From an uncultured Aquimarina sp. (GTDB taxonomy: Bacteria; Bacteroidota; Bacteroidia; Flavobacteriales; Flavobacteriaceae), in NCBI GenBank assembly GCA_947498705.1, contig CANMLW010000004.1:1-64000 (forward strand): a stretch of 64,000 nucleotides of DNA, in the 5' to 3' direction. How positions within the stretch are numbered: position 1 is the first letter of the stretch; every line of letters starts with the position of its first letter. A model generated the notes under the pieces. It was given only the letters and a program-made list of their open reading frames with translations. It searched no databases and had not been told where the DNA came from. The position numbers and the translations under genes are program-made. Positions 19,124 to 27,206 of the stretch are shown here, in pieces.

Positions 19124-19984
19124 GTGAGAATATACATTATCATACCTGCTCATAACGAAGAACATTTTATTAGTAAAACCATAGAATCATTGGTTGCACA
19201 AACTGTTCTTCCAAAAAAAATAATGGTTGTAAATGATAATTCTACAGATACCACAAAAGATATTGTTACCAAGTATACAACAACCCACGAATTTATTTCA
19301 TTAATAGATACAAATTCGTCTATGGATCATATGCCTGGTAGTAAAGTTATTAATGCATTTGTTCGAGGCTACCAAGCCCTTGATGATAACTTTGATATTA
19401 TCTGTAAATTTGATGCAGATCTTATATTTCCTCCAAACTATTTAGAAAAGATCTGCGATCATTTTTATCAGAATAATAAAATAGGTATGGTAGGTGGGTT
19501 TTGTTATATAGAAAAAAACGATGAATGGATCTTAGAAAACTTAACTAACAAAGATCATATTCGTGGTGCATTAAAAGCATATAGAAAAGCATGTTTTAAC
19601 GATATTAATGGACTTAAACCAGCCATGGGATGGGATACAATTGATGAATTACTGGCCCAATATCATCAATGGGAAATAAAAACAGATACTTCTCTTCATG
19701 TTAAACACCTTAAACCTACGGGAAATAAGTATAACCCAAAAGCCAAATATAAACAAGGAGAAGCCTTCTATCGCATGCGGTATGGCTTTTGGATAACGTT
19801 AATTGCATCTATTAAACTTGCTATACTCAAAAAACGACCCCTATTAATAAAAGACTATTTAGCGGGGTATTTTATAGCCAAGAATAAAAAGGAACCTTTT
19901 TTAGTCTCTAAAAGTGAAGGTGACTTTATTCGCAAATTACGTTGGAAAAAAATAACCCGAAAGTTCTTGTTTTTTCGTGTTTAA
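19124..19984 (+). CDS. Family 2 glycosyltransferase
   Basis: A 286-residue GT-A enzyme. The N-terminal nucleotide-sugar fold is clear (IIPAHNEEHFISKTIESLVA, then VVNDNSTD) and the DxD-type metal motif is FDADLIFP near residue 100. No membrane helices are predicted, so it would be cytoplasmic or peripheral. It starts with GTG at 19124, since no in-frame ATG precedes the conserved strand. The acceptor is unknown; the preceding synthase and methyltransferase hint at a glycolipid or pigment. Confidence 0.88.
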   Translation: MRIYIIIPAHNEEHFISKTIESLVAQTVLPKKIMVVNDNSTDTTKDIVTKYTTTHEFISLIDTNSSMDHMPGSKVINAFVRGYQALDDNFDIICKFDADLIFPPNYLEKICDHFYQNNKIGMVGGFCYIEKNDEWILENLTNKDHIRGALKAYRKACFNDINGLKPAMGWDTIDELLAQYHQWEIKTDTSLHVKHLKPTGNKYNPKAKYKQGEAFYRMRYGFWITLIASIKLAILKKRPLLIKDYLAGYFIAKNKKEPFLVSKSEGDFIRKLRWKKITRKFLFFRV

Positions 19985-20177
19985 AAGCCTTTTCTAAAGA
20001 GTTGACAAGACTAACAAATAACAAAATTTATATAATCTCTTTGCTCACTGCTTAAAGAGAAAAAACTCAAAAAATTCATTTTTAATCCTTTAGTAATCTT
20101 ATATAAAAACACCTCTCTCTATTTGCTCCCATATTTTCTTATATTTGAGAGTATAAATCACCCTAATACTCTTACCT

Positions 20178-21569
20178 ATGAAAACTAAATTTTTAATTTT
20201 TGTTTCCTTAATTCTTGCTATTACTTCCTGTAAAAAAGAACAACCTGTTGTTGATTACGCCCTCTTTTCAGGAAAAATAAACAATACAAAAGAAAAAGAA
20301 CTTTCTGTAAATGGAAATGATTTTAAAGCAACCATCCTTATCCATGATGATGGTACGTTTAATGATACCTTAAAAATCCCATCAAAAGGTTATTATAGTT
20401 TTATAATTGGCCCAGAACGATCAAGAATATATCTAGACAAAGGAGATCAGCTAGTATTATCTATTGATACTAAAGAATTTGATGAAAGTATAAAATACAC
20501 GGGGACTGCCGCAGCGACAAACAATTATTTAGCAAAAAAATATCTACTAGAAGAAAGCTTTTTTTTAAAAGGACCTAAACACTATGAAGAACTATATAGT
20601 AAAGAACCCCTTGAATTTAAAAATACAATTCGACAACAAAAAGATGCCGTGATAAAACTGTTGTCAGAATTCGAAAGTTTAAACCCCGATTTCACCTTAC
20701 TAGAAAATAAAGATGTTAATTATACATACTTGTCTAAACTAAATGATTATGAAAATTCTCATAAGTATTATACAAAAAAAGAAGATTTCAAAGTTCCTGA
20801 GGCATATCTGGATGAGTTAAAGAGCTTAGACCTTGACAATTCTGAAGATTTTAACAACTCACCTTCATATCGCCAGTTAAGTATCTTCACTTTTGATAGG
20901 TTAACTCGGGAAATAGCTTCTAGAGATAGTATTCCTGAAGAAAAAGCGTTCCTAAAAAATATTACTCAGATCAAAAGTAAAAATATAAAAGATGCTTTAA
21001 TAGAGAATATGTCATATCGTGTATCTGTAAGAAATGAAAATGCCGTTGCTCTTTATCACACTCTTATGGAAGTATCTGATGACAAAGAACTTAAAGAAAA
21101 ATTAACTTCGAAATACGAAAAAATAAAATTATTGGTAAAAGGTACTGATTCTCCATCTTTTACAGATTATGAAAATTATAAAGGAGGAACATCCTCGTTG
21201 ACTGATTTTAAAGGAAAATATGTATATATAGATGTATGGGCTACTTGGTGCGGTCCTTGTAAAGCAGAAATACCTTATTTAAAAGAGGTTGAAGAAAAAT
21301 ATCATGACAAGAACATAGAATTTGTTAGTATCTCTGTCGATAGAAAAACGCAACATGATGCCTGGAAAAAAATGATTGAGGAAAAAGAATTGGGAGGAGT
21401 TCAACTTTTTGCAGATAATAACTTTTCTTCGCAATTTGTTGTAGATTACGCCATACAAGGGATCCCAAGATTCATATTGGTTGATCCAGAAGGGAAAATT
21501 GTTCACGCTAGTGCTCCCAGACCTTCTAACCCTTCGCTCATAGAACTTTTTGACGAATTAAATATCTAA
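20178..21569 (+). CDS. TlpA-family thioredoxin-fold lipoprotein
   Basis: A 463-residue protein with a lipoprotein signal (cleavage before Cys18, ITSC) and a thioredoxin domain over the last 145 residues. The redox motif WCGPC has Cys358 and Cys361. The N-terminal two-thirds holds a DUF4369-like beta domain and a helical linker, the usual plan of Bacteroidota TlpA-like proteins. It is expected to face the periplasm and reduce or isomerise disulfides, perhaps in cytochrome maturation or stress. It is a single-gene unit with a strong terminator. Confidence 0.88.
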   Translation: MKTKFLIFVSLILAITSCKKEQPVVDYALFSGKINNTKEKELSVNGNDFKATILIHDDGTFNDTLKIPSKGYYSFIIGPERSRIYLDKGDQLVLSIDTKEFDESIKYTGTAAATNNYLAKKYLLEESFFLKGPKHYEELYSKEPLEFKNTIRQQKDAVIKLLSEFESLNPDFTLLENKDVNYTYLSKLNDYENSHKYYTKKEDFKVPEAYLDELKSLDLDNSEDFNNSPSYRQLSIFTFDRLTREIASRDSIPEEKAFLKNITQIKSKNIKDALIENMSYRVSVRNENAVALYHTLMEVSDDKELKEKLTSKYEKIKLLVKGTDSPSFTDYENYKGGTSSLTDFKGKYVYIDVWATWCGPCKAEIPYLKEVEEKYHDKNIEFVSISVDRKTQHDAWKKMIEEKELGGVQLFADNNFSSQFVVDYAIQGIPRFILVDPEGKIVHASAPRPSNPSLIELFDELNI

Positions 21570-21587
21570 TCCTTTTTTTTCTATACT

Positions 21588-21635
21588 AAAACTGTCAATG
21601 CGTAGTAGTTACATCTATTCATTGACAGTTTTTTT
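21588..21635 (+). terminator. Terminator of the TlpA-like gene
   Basis: Thirteen-base perfect stem (21588-21600 with 21620-21632), 19-base loop, and T-run to 21635. Confidence 0.88.
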
Positions 21636-21894
21636 ATGCCTTTAATCGATTATAAACAAGAAAAAATAAAACATATGTGACTTTTTAATAAAAAAGTGTC
21701 GAATTTGTTGAACACTATGCTCTAACTATATATACATATGTATATGATAAACTTTTTAGGTCAAATTATACCATATGGAATCATGCCAAATACCACAAAC
21801 AAACAATCACGGTAACGGCAAATAATTATAGTACTAAGCAAAATAGTTTTACATGTTCTTAGGAATTAAAACACAAAACAAATTGAATATAAAA
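21636..21894. other. Leader region of the GIN-domain gene
   Basis: AT-rich, with no coding frame. It contains the 16-bp palindrome ATATACATATGTATAT at 21730-21745, which might bind a regulator or simply be AT-rich chance. No promoter pair could be assigned. Confidence 0.4.
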
Positions 21895-22722
21895 ATGAAA
21901 AAGACACTAATCACAATTCTTTTATTTACTATAACTATAACTGGATTTTCGCAAAAAAAGCCTAAAATCAAAGGAAACAGAAACGTTACCGAGATAAGCA
22001 AGGAAATTACCGAAGCATTTGGCACGATAGAAATTGATGATGCACTCGAAGTTACACTTTACCAAGGGGGTCAAAATGAGTATTACCTAAAAACAGATGA
22101 AAACCTTATTGACATCATTCAATTTAAAGTACAAGATGACATACTTAAGATATATGCTACAAACAAAATTGTAAGAAGCAAAAAACTTAAAATTGATGTG
22201 ACTATTACAGACATTAATCAAATTATTTTAAGAGATCATGCCCAGATAACAATTAACAAAAAACTTAGTACAAAAGAGGTTACTATTAATGCGTATGACT
22301 CAAGTCAATTTGACCTATCAATAGAAGCAGACGATATTGCCATTACGCTCTATGACAAAGTAAAAGGTTTGGTTAATATCAAATCTGAAAGCGCAACGCT
22401 CGAGATGAATGGTAAAGCAGACGTAAGGGGTACTATTAAAACCGATAAAATTAAAACCTCTTTAATTAAGTCTACGAGATTAAAATTAGATGGAAATGCA
22501 GACATAGCAACTTTTGACCTTAAAGGCTCTGCTAAACTAAATGCCAAAAAGATGAAAATAGGATCTATAAACCTAAAAACCTCTAATACTGCCGATGTTA
22601 ATATATACGCAAGAAAAGAACTAGAATTACATGCTCGCGATAAAAGCGTTGTTTACATATACGGCAACCCAAAACTAGATGTTAAAAATCTTACTGAAGC
22701 ATCGAAGATTATAAAAAAATAA
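21895..22722 (+). CDS. Secreted GIN-domain (DUF2807-type) protein
   Basis: About 275 residues when started at the ATG at 21895, which opens a clean signal peptide (KKTLITILLFTITITGFSQ); a start at 21853 would put 14 polar residues ahead of it. The mature part is a beta-helix-like repeat of short strands (the head GIN domain): TIEIDDALEVTLYQGG, then repeated segments with VTINAYDSS, LEMNGKADVRG and LKLDGNADI. Such proteins are periplasmic or surface-located and common in Bacteroidota; their role is unknown. Confidence 0.82.
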   Translation: MKKTLITILLFTITITGFSQKKPKIKGNRNVTEISKEITEAFGTIEIDDALEVTLYQGGQNEYYLKTDENLIDIIQFKVQDDILKIYATNKIVRSKKLKIDVTITDINQIILRDHAQITINKKLSTKEVTINAYDSSQFDLSIEADDIAITLYDKVKGLVNIKSESATLEMNGKADVRGTIKTDKIKTSLIKSTRLKLDGNADIATFDLKGSAKLNAKKMKIGSINLKTSNTADVNIYARKELELHARDKSVVYIYGNPKLDVKNLTEASKIIKK

Positions 22723-22749
22723 CTAATGCAAACTCAACTTTTCTGTTTC

Positions 22750-24390
22750 TTATTTTAACACAAATGGTAATACCTTTCCTGATGTTCCATTAGGAAAGGT
22801 AATCCCTAATAACGCCGAAATTGTAGGTGCTATATCAGGAATTACTGTTTTCACCTTTGTACTTCCCTTTTGTATTCCATGACCAAAAAACAATAAAGGT
22901 GCATGTGTATCATAAACAAAGCCGCTTCCGTGAGTTGATCCTGTTCTAGAATAAGGTATCGTAGCTGGATTTAATACAAAAGCAACATCTCCACTTCTTT
23001 TTTGATGAAATCCCTTCTGAATAAGTTCTGCAACTCCAGAGGTGTAATTTTCTTCATGTAATTGGTTTCTGGTAAATACTTTATCCACATGTTTTTGTAA
23101 CAATATGAAATTTGCCAATTTTTTCTGTAATGCTTCAGGGTTAATTGCATTTTTCTGCAATTCCTTATAGTTAAAAAAGATTTGATGATTTGATATATTT
23201 TCAATTAAACCATCTATTTTATACACTTCTTTTACAAACATTTTTACCTTGGTTTTAAACGCGTCTTTATCAAAATAACCTGCTGGTATTTTTATTGATT
23301 TCAGATAAGACGGTACATGTACAGCTCCATGATCTGCTGTAAGAAAAACAGTGTATTGTCCCGCTCCTACTTTGGTATCCAATGCTTTAAAAAACCTTTC
23401 TAAATCCTGATCCAGTCTTAGGTAGGTATCTTGTATTTCTTTAGAATTTACTCCAAAATTATGTCCAACATAATCTGTACTAGAAAAACTAACCGTAAGA
23501 AAATCTGTAATAGCATCTGCCCCCAATGCTTCTCCTTCGATTGCTGCAATGGCAAAATCTGTTGTCAAACTATTTCCAAAAGCAGAGCCTTTAATAATAT
23601 CATACTCAGAATTTTGATCTTTTAATTGCCCTAAATCGTAAGGGAAAATTGCTTTTTCCTTACCTTTAAATCCTGCCTCAAATTGATTAAGATCAGAGCC
23701 ACTTTCTGTGTAACTATCAATATCATACAATGTGTTCCATACTTTTAGGTATGAAGCTGCCTTACCCGAATTATTAAAATCCTTTACCCATTCTGGTAAT
23801 TCATTACGATAATAGGTACTGGTAATCCACTTGCCTTCTTCTTTACCCCTAAACCAATATGCGCCATTCGCGGTATGTCCTGCAGGTAGGATGGCTCCTC
23901 TATCTTTTATCGCAATACCGATAGTTTTTCCTCTTAGTTGTGTATGTAATCTATTTTGGTCACAAACTGTGGTGGTTTTCATTCTATGAGGTGACATACG
24001 TTCTAACTTACTAGTACTACCTACTGCTTTTACCGAACTGTCACTTGCGCAATACACCATTTCTTTGGTAAATTTATCATACCAATGATTAGAAATAACT
24101 CCATGATTTTGTGGGGTCGTTCCTGTATATACAGAAGCATGCCCTGGCCCTGTATAGGTAGGCACATAATTAAAATGATTATTCTTACAGTTAAATCCTT
24201 CATTAATCATACGCTTAAACCCTCCTTCACCATACCTATTATAAAATCGCGTTATATAATCATATCGCATTTGATCTACAACAATACCAACCACTAACCT
24301 GGGTGAATGATGAACGGTCACTTTCTCTTGCGAATTACCAAGAGCAGAGAATAAAGTTAATATGGCTATTAAAAGTAATCTTGTTGTCAT
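22750..24390 (-). CDS. pafA: PafA-type alkaline phosphatase
   Basis: A 546-residue periplasmic phosphomonoesterase with a signal peptide (cleavage near residue 20). The catalytic threonine is Thr80 in YTGPGHAS, with Asn101 (ISNHWY) and the Lys162/Arg164 pair (IKDRGAILPAGH) that together mark the PafA group of Elizabethkingia and Flavobacterium, as opposed to serine-type PhoA. The metal-binding DHG/DHGA histidine-aspartate segments appear as TADHGAVHVP and RTGSTHGSGF. In flavobacteria such enzymes release phosphate from organic phosphomonoesters, often regardless of phosphate supply. It converges with the GIN-domain gene, with only 27 bases between. Confidence 0.93.
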   Translation of the reverse strand: MTTRLLLIAILTLFSALGNSQEKVTVHHSPRLVVGIVVDQMRYDYITRFYNRYGEGGFKRMINEGFNCKNNHFNYVPTYTGPGHASVYTGTTPQNHGVISNHWYDKFTKEMVYCASDSSVKAVGSTSKLERMSPHRMKTTTVCDQNRLHTQLRGKTIGIAIKDRGAILPAGHTANGAYWFRGKEEGKWITSTYYRNELPEWVKDFNNSGKAASYLKVWNTLYDIDSYTESGSDLNQFEAGFKGKEKAIFPYDLGQLKDQNSEYDIIKGSAFGNSLTTDFAIAAIEGEALGADAITDFLTVSFSSTDYVGHNFGVNSKEIQDTYLRLDQDLERFFKALDTKVGAGQYTVFLTADHGAVHVPSYLKSIKIPAGYFDKDAFKTKVKMFVKEVYKIDGLIENISNHQIFFNYKELQKNAINPEALQKKLANFILLQKHVDKVFTRNQLHEENYTSGVAELIQKGFHQKRSGDVAFVLNPATIPYSRTGSTHGSGFVYDTHAPLLFFGHGIQKGSTKVKTVIPDIAPTISALLGITFPNGTSGKVLPFVLK

Positions 24391-24504
24391 TGTTTATTAA
24401 TATTTAGCTTGCTAAATTACTATTTGATAAATGTAAAAACTTTAATAAAAGGTTAAATGCTATGGATATTTTTTTTTCTATTTTAGCCTTTCTAATCATA
24501 AAGA

Positions 24505-25242
24505 ATGTTTTACTTAGACGATATTGGTCGCTATTTTTTAATGCTTAAAGGAGTTTTTAGTCGAATGACTAAAGGTTCTGTAATACGAAATTTAATATTT
24601 AAAGAGATTGATGACCTTATATTAGGCTCTTTGGGTATTACCGTTTTTCTGGCATTTTTTATCGGTGCCGTGGTAGCTATTCAAACCGCTTTAAATTTAA
24701 CCAACCCTTTAATTCCGAAGCAACTGATCGGATTTGCTTCACGCCAATCTGTAATATTAGAATTTGCACCTACTTTTATTTCTGTAATTATGGCTGGTAA
24801 AGTTGGATCTTTTATTACATCTAGTATAGGAACCATGCGAGTAACCGAGCAAATTGATGCATTAGAAGTAATGGGTATTAACTCTGTAAACTATCTTGTA
24901 TTTCCCAAAGTAATTGCGATGTTAATGTACCCTTTTGTTATTGCTATTGCTATGTTTACAGGTATTTTTGGAGCCTATATAGCTGGTGTATACGGAGGTT
25001 TTTTATCTAGTAGTGATTTCTTAACTGGTTTAAGAGAAGAGTTTATTCCTTTTCATTTGGTATATGCATTTATTAAGACTTTTATATTTTCTTTTTTATT
25101 AGCTACGATACCGTCATTTCATGGTTATTATATGAAAGGTGGTGCACTAGAAGTAGGTAAAGCAAGTACAACTGCCTTTGTTTGGACTACGGTAGTGATC
25201 ATTATATCCAATTATGTACTCACCCAATTATTATTAAGTTAA
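24505..25242 (+). CDS. mlaE: MlaE-family ABC transporter permease
   Basis: A 245-residue membrane protein with about five helices and the family's core motifs: FIGAVVAIQTALNL, SVILEFAPTFISVIMAGKVG, and GTMRVTEQIDALEVMGI. It forms the membrane part of a phospholipid transporter that keeps outer-membrane lipid asymmetry. The ATPase gene follows after one base. A substrate-binding MlaD-like gene is not in the window. Confidence 0.93.
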   Translation: MFYLDDIGRYFLMLKGVFSRMTKGSVIRNLIFKEIDDLILGSLGITVFLAFFIGAVVAIQTALNLTNPLIPKQLIGFASRQSVILEFAPTFISVIMAGKVGSFITSSIGTMRVTEQIDALEVMGINSVNYLVFPKVIAMLMYPFVIAIAMFTGIFGAYIAGVYGGFLSSSDFLTGLREEFIPFHLVYAFIKTFIFSFLLATIPSFHGYYMKGGALEVGKASTTAFVWTTVVIIISNYVLTQLLLS

Positions 25243-25243
25243 C

Positions 25244-26008
25244 ATGATAGAAGTTACGAATCTACATAAAGGATTTAACGGAGAAGAGATTTTAAAAGGT
25301 ATCTCGACTATTTTTGATCGCGGTAAAACTAATTTGATTATTGGAACCAGTGGTAGTGGTAAAACCGTTTTCTTGAAATGTTTACTTGGTCTTTTCACAC
25401 CCGAACAAGGAGCTATTTCTTACGATGGAAGTATTTATTCTGAATTGAATGAACAACAGCAAAGAGACCTAAGAGAACAAATGGGGATGGTTTTTCAAGG
25501 AAGTGCTTTGTTCGACTCGATGACGGTCGAAGAAAATGTAATGTTCCCGCTTATGATGTTTACACATCAGAAAAAAGATGAAATGCTAGAAAGAGTTCAT
25601 CAGGTTCTGGATAGAGTAAATCTAGAAAATGCAGAAAAAAAACTACCTTCAGAAATTAGTGGTGGTATGCAAAAACGTGTTGCCATTGCTCGTGCTATCG
25701 TAACCCGACCAAAATATCTATTTTGTGATGAACCCAATTCTGGACTAGATCCCAGAACAGCTATTGTAATCGATAATCTTATTAAAGAAATTACAGAAGA
25801 GTATAATATCACAACAGTAATCAACACCCATGACATGAATTCTGTAATGGAAATTGGAGAAAAAATCGTTTTTCTTAAAAATGGATTTTTAGAATGGGAA
25901 GGTGACAAAAGTCAAATATTTAAAACCGATAATAAAGCGGTAACAGATTTTGTATACTCTTCTAACTTATTTAAAAAAGTAAGAGACGCCCAGCTAAAAG
26001 GGTTATAG
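25244..26008 (+). CDS. mlaF: MlaF-like ABC transporter ATP-binding protein
   Basis: A 254-residue ATPase. Walker A is GTSGSGKT at residues 34-41, the signature is ISGGMQKRVAIARAI, and Walker B is YLFCDEPNSGLDP; the H-loop histidine lies in INTHDMNSV. Together with the permease encoded one base upstream it drives phospholipid movement between membranes. MlaD, MlaC and MlaB are not adjacent; in Bacteroidota the binding protein is often encoded elsewhere. Confidence 0.93.
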   Translation: MIEVTNLHKGFNGEEILKGISTIFDRGKTNLIIGTSGSGKTVFLKCLLGLFTPEQGAISYDGSIYSELNEQQQRDLREQMGMVFQGSALFDSMTVEENVMFPLMMFTHQKKDEMLERVHQVLDRVNLENAEKKLPSEISGGMQKRVAIARAIVTRPKYLFCDEPNSGLDPRTAIVIDNLIKEITEEYNITTVINTHDMNSVMEIGEKIVFLKNGFLEWEGDKSQIFKTDNKAVTDFVYSSNLFKKVRDAQLKGL

Positions 26009-26037
26009 TAAACTTATTTAAAAATTACGATTGCCTT

Positions 26038-26940
26038 TTATTTTATTTTCACAAACTTAAAAGTATAACTTGATGGTTTATTATTTTCGGTTCCACTTAT
26101 ACTTCTTTGAAAACCATCAGTATCACCAAAAGTGTAAATAACTTTATTAGGATTTTTATAATCCGAATTTTCAAATACAATACTATTCTCTGTATAAGAA
26201 GATGCTTTATATATTTTTGGGTTACCATCTTTAATAATTGTAAAAAGAATCATTTCGTTTTTCACTACTTCTATTCTATTGGTTGCTTCATAACGTACTT
26301 CACCTTTCTCTACATATTGAGCTTGATTAGACAAGTTTCCGTTTTGATCCTGGTACCATTTCTCTTTCAACTCTCCATCCCATGCCTTTGAACGCCAGCT
26401 CCCTACTAATTCTTTTTTAAGTTTTGCGTACACTTTGTCAATACTAAATGTTTTGCTTCCTTTAAATTGTGTATCCAAAAATACTTGATTCCAGGCACCA
26501 TCTTTATAAGTCCCCACTTTAAATGTATAGGTAGAATCATTTACAAACTTCCAAACTTCTGTAACTATAGTTCCGCCGTACTCGTACTCATATAAAATAT
26601 TTTTATCTTCATAAGTAACAGTTCCTTCGGTTAAACCACCAAAAACATCAAATTCCCAGAACTCTATTTGTTTTTTGGAGGCGTTATATTTTCTTATACC
26701 ATGGTTTCTATTTCCATATTTTTTTTGAGCTTTATCTGTAAATCCTTTTGAACTAGAAATTATTAGTGTGCTATCCAAAGCATATTTATAATTAATTTCT
26801 TGTTTAAAAACACTACCATCTCCCCATTTACCTTCTGCTTCCCATGTTCTATTCATTAATTTTTCGAACATTTTGAGATGATTATTCTGACCAAATACAA
26901 ACGAGGTTGTCATTATCAATACAATTAAAATCGATTTCAT
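26038..26940 (-). CDS. Secreted protein with two lipocalin-like halves, function unknown
   Basis: A 300-residue protein with a signal peptide (MKSILIVLIMTTSFVFGQ). The mature protein looks like two tandem beta-barrel halves: residues about 27-160 (WEAEGKWGDGSVFKQEINYK) and about 172-300 (SWRSKAWDGELKEKWYQDQ), each opening with a Trp-containing strand. This is the pattern of heme/fatty-acid-binding or DUF1579-like proteins. No catalytic motif is seen. It converges with mlaF, with 29 bases between. Confidence 0.7.
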   Translation of the reverse strand: MKSILIVLIMTTSFVFGQNNHLKMFEKLMNRTWEAEGKWGDGSVFKQEINYKYALDSTLIISSSKGFTDKAQKKYGNRNHGIRKYNASKKQIEFWEFDVFGGLTEGTVTYEDKNILYEYEYGGTIVTEVWKFVNDSTYTFKVGTYKDGAWNQVFLDTQFKGSKTFSIDKVYAKLKKELVGSWRSKAWDGELKEKWYQDQNGNLSNQAQYVEKGEVRYEATNRIEVVKNEMILFTIIKDGNPKIYKASSYTENSIVFENSDYKNPNKVIYTFGDTDGFQRSISGTENNKPSSYTFKFVKIK

Positions 26941-27143
26941 AAATACTATCCTTAAAAATTAACAATCATTATTTTAGATACAATTATGTAAAAAAAACAA
27001 ACTTCTACTTAATATATCAAGACTTATCTTCAAATCTAACATTTTCTTTGTTTAAAAATGAACAATTTTCCTACTCTGTATACTCATTTAACCAATACCT
27101 TAATTATAGTCCAATATAGTCATACCGCTATTTTTTTTCTTGC

Positions 27144-27176
27144 AAAAAAGGCCACTCCATATAGGAGCGGCCTTTT
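27144..27176 (-). terminator. Terminator of the second T9SS gene
   Basis: Stem 27176-27164 with 27158-27146, loop 5 bases, then T-run on the minus strand. One position is a G-U pair only in minus-strand RNA, which fixes the direction. It lies 30 bases past the stop codon. Confidence 0.82.
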
Positions 27177-27206
27177 ATAACATTATAGCTATCTATTCTT
27201 AGAATA

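Noticed and set aside
21730-21745. Palindrome ATATACATATGTATAT ahead of the GIN-domain gene as an operator
   Set aside because: An alternating A/T palindrome of this kind is expected by chance in AT-rich DNA; noted only in the intergenic entry.
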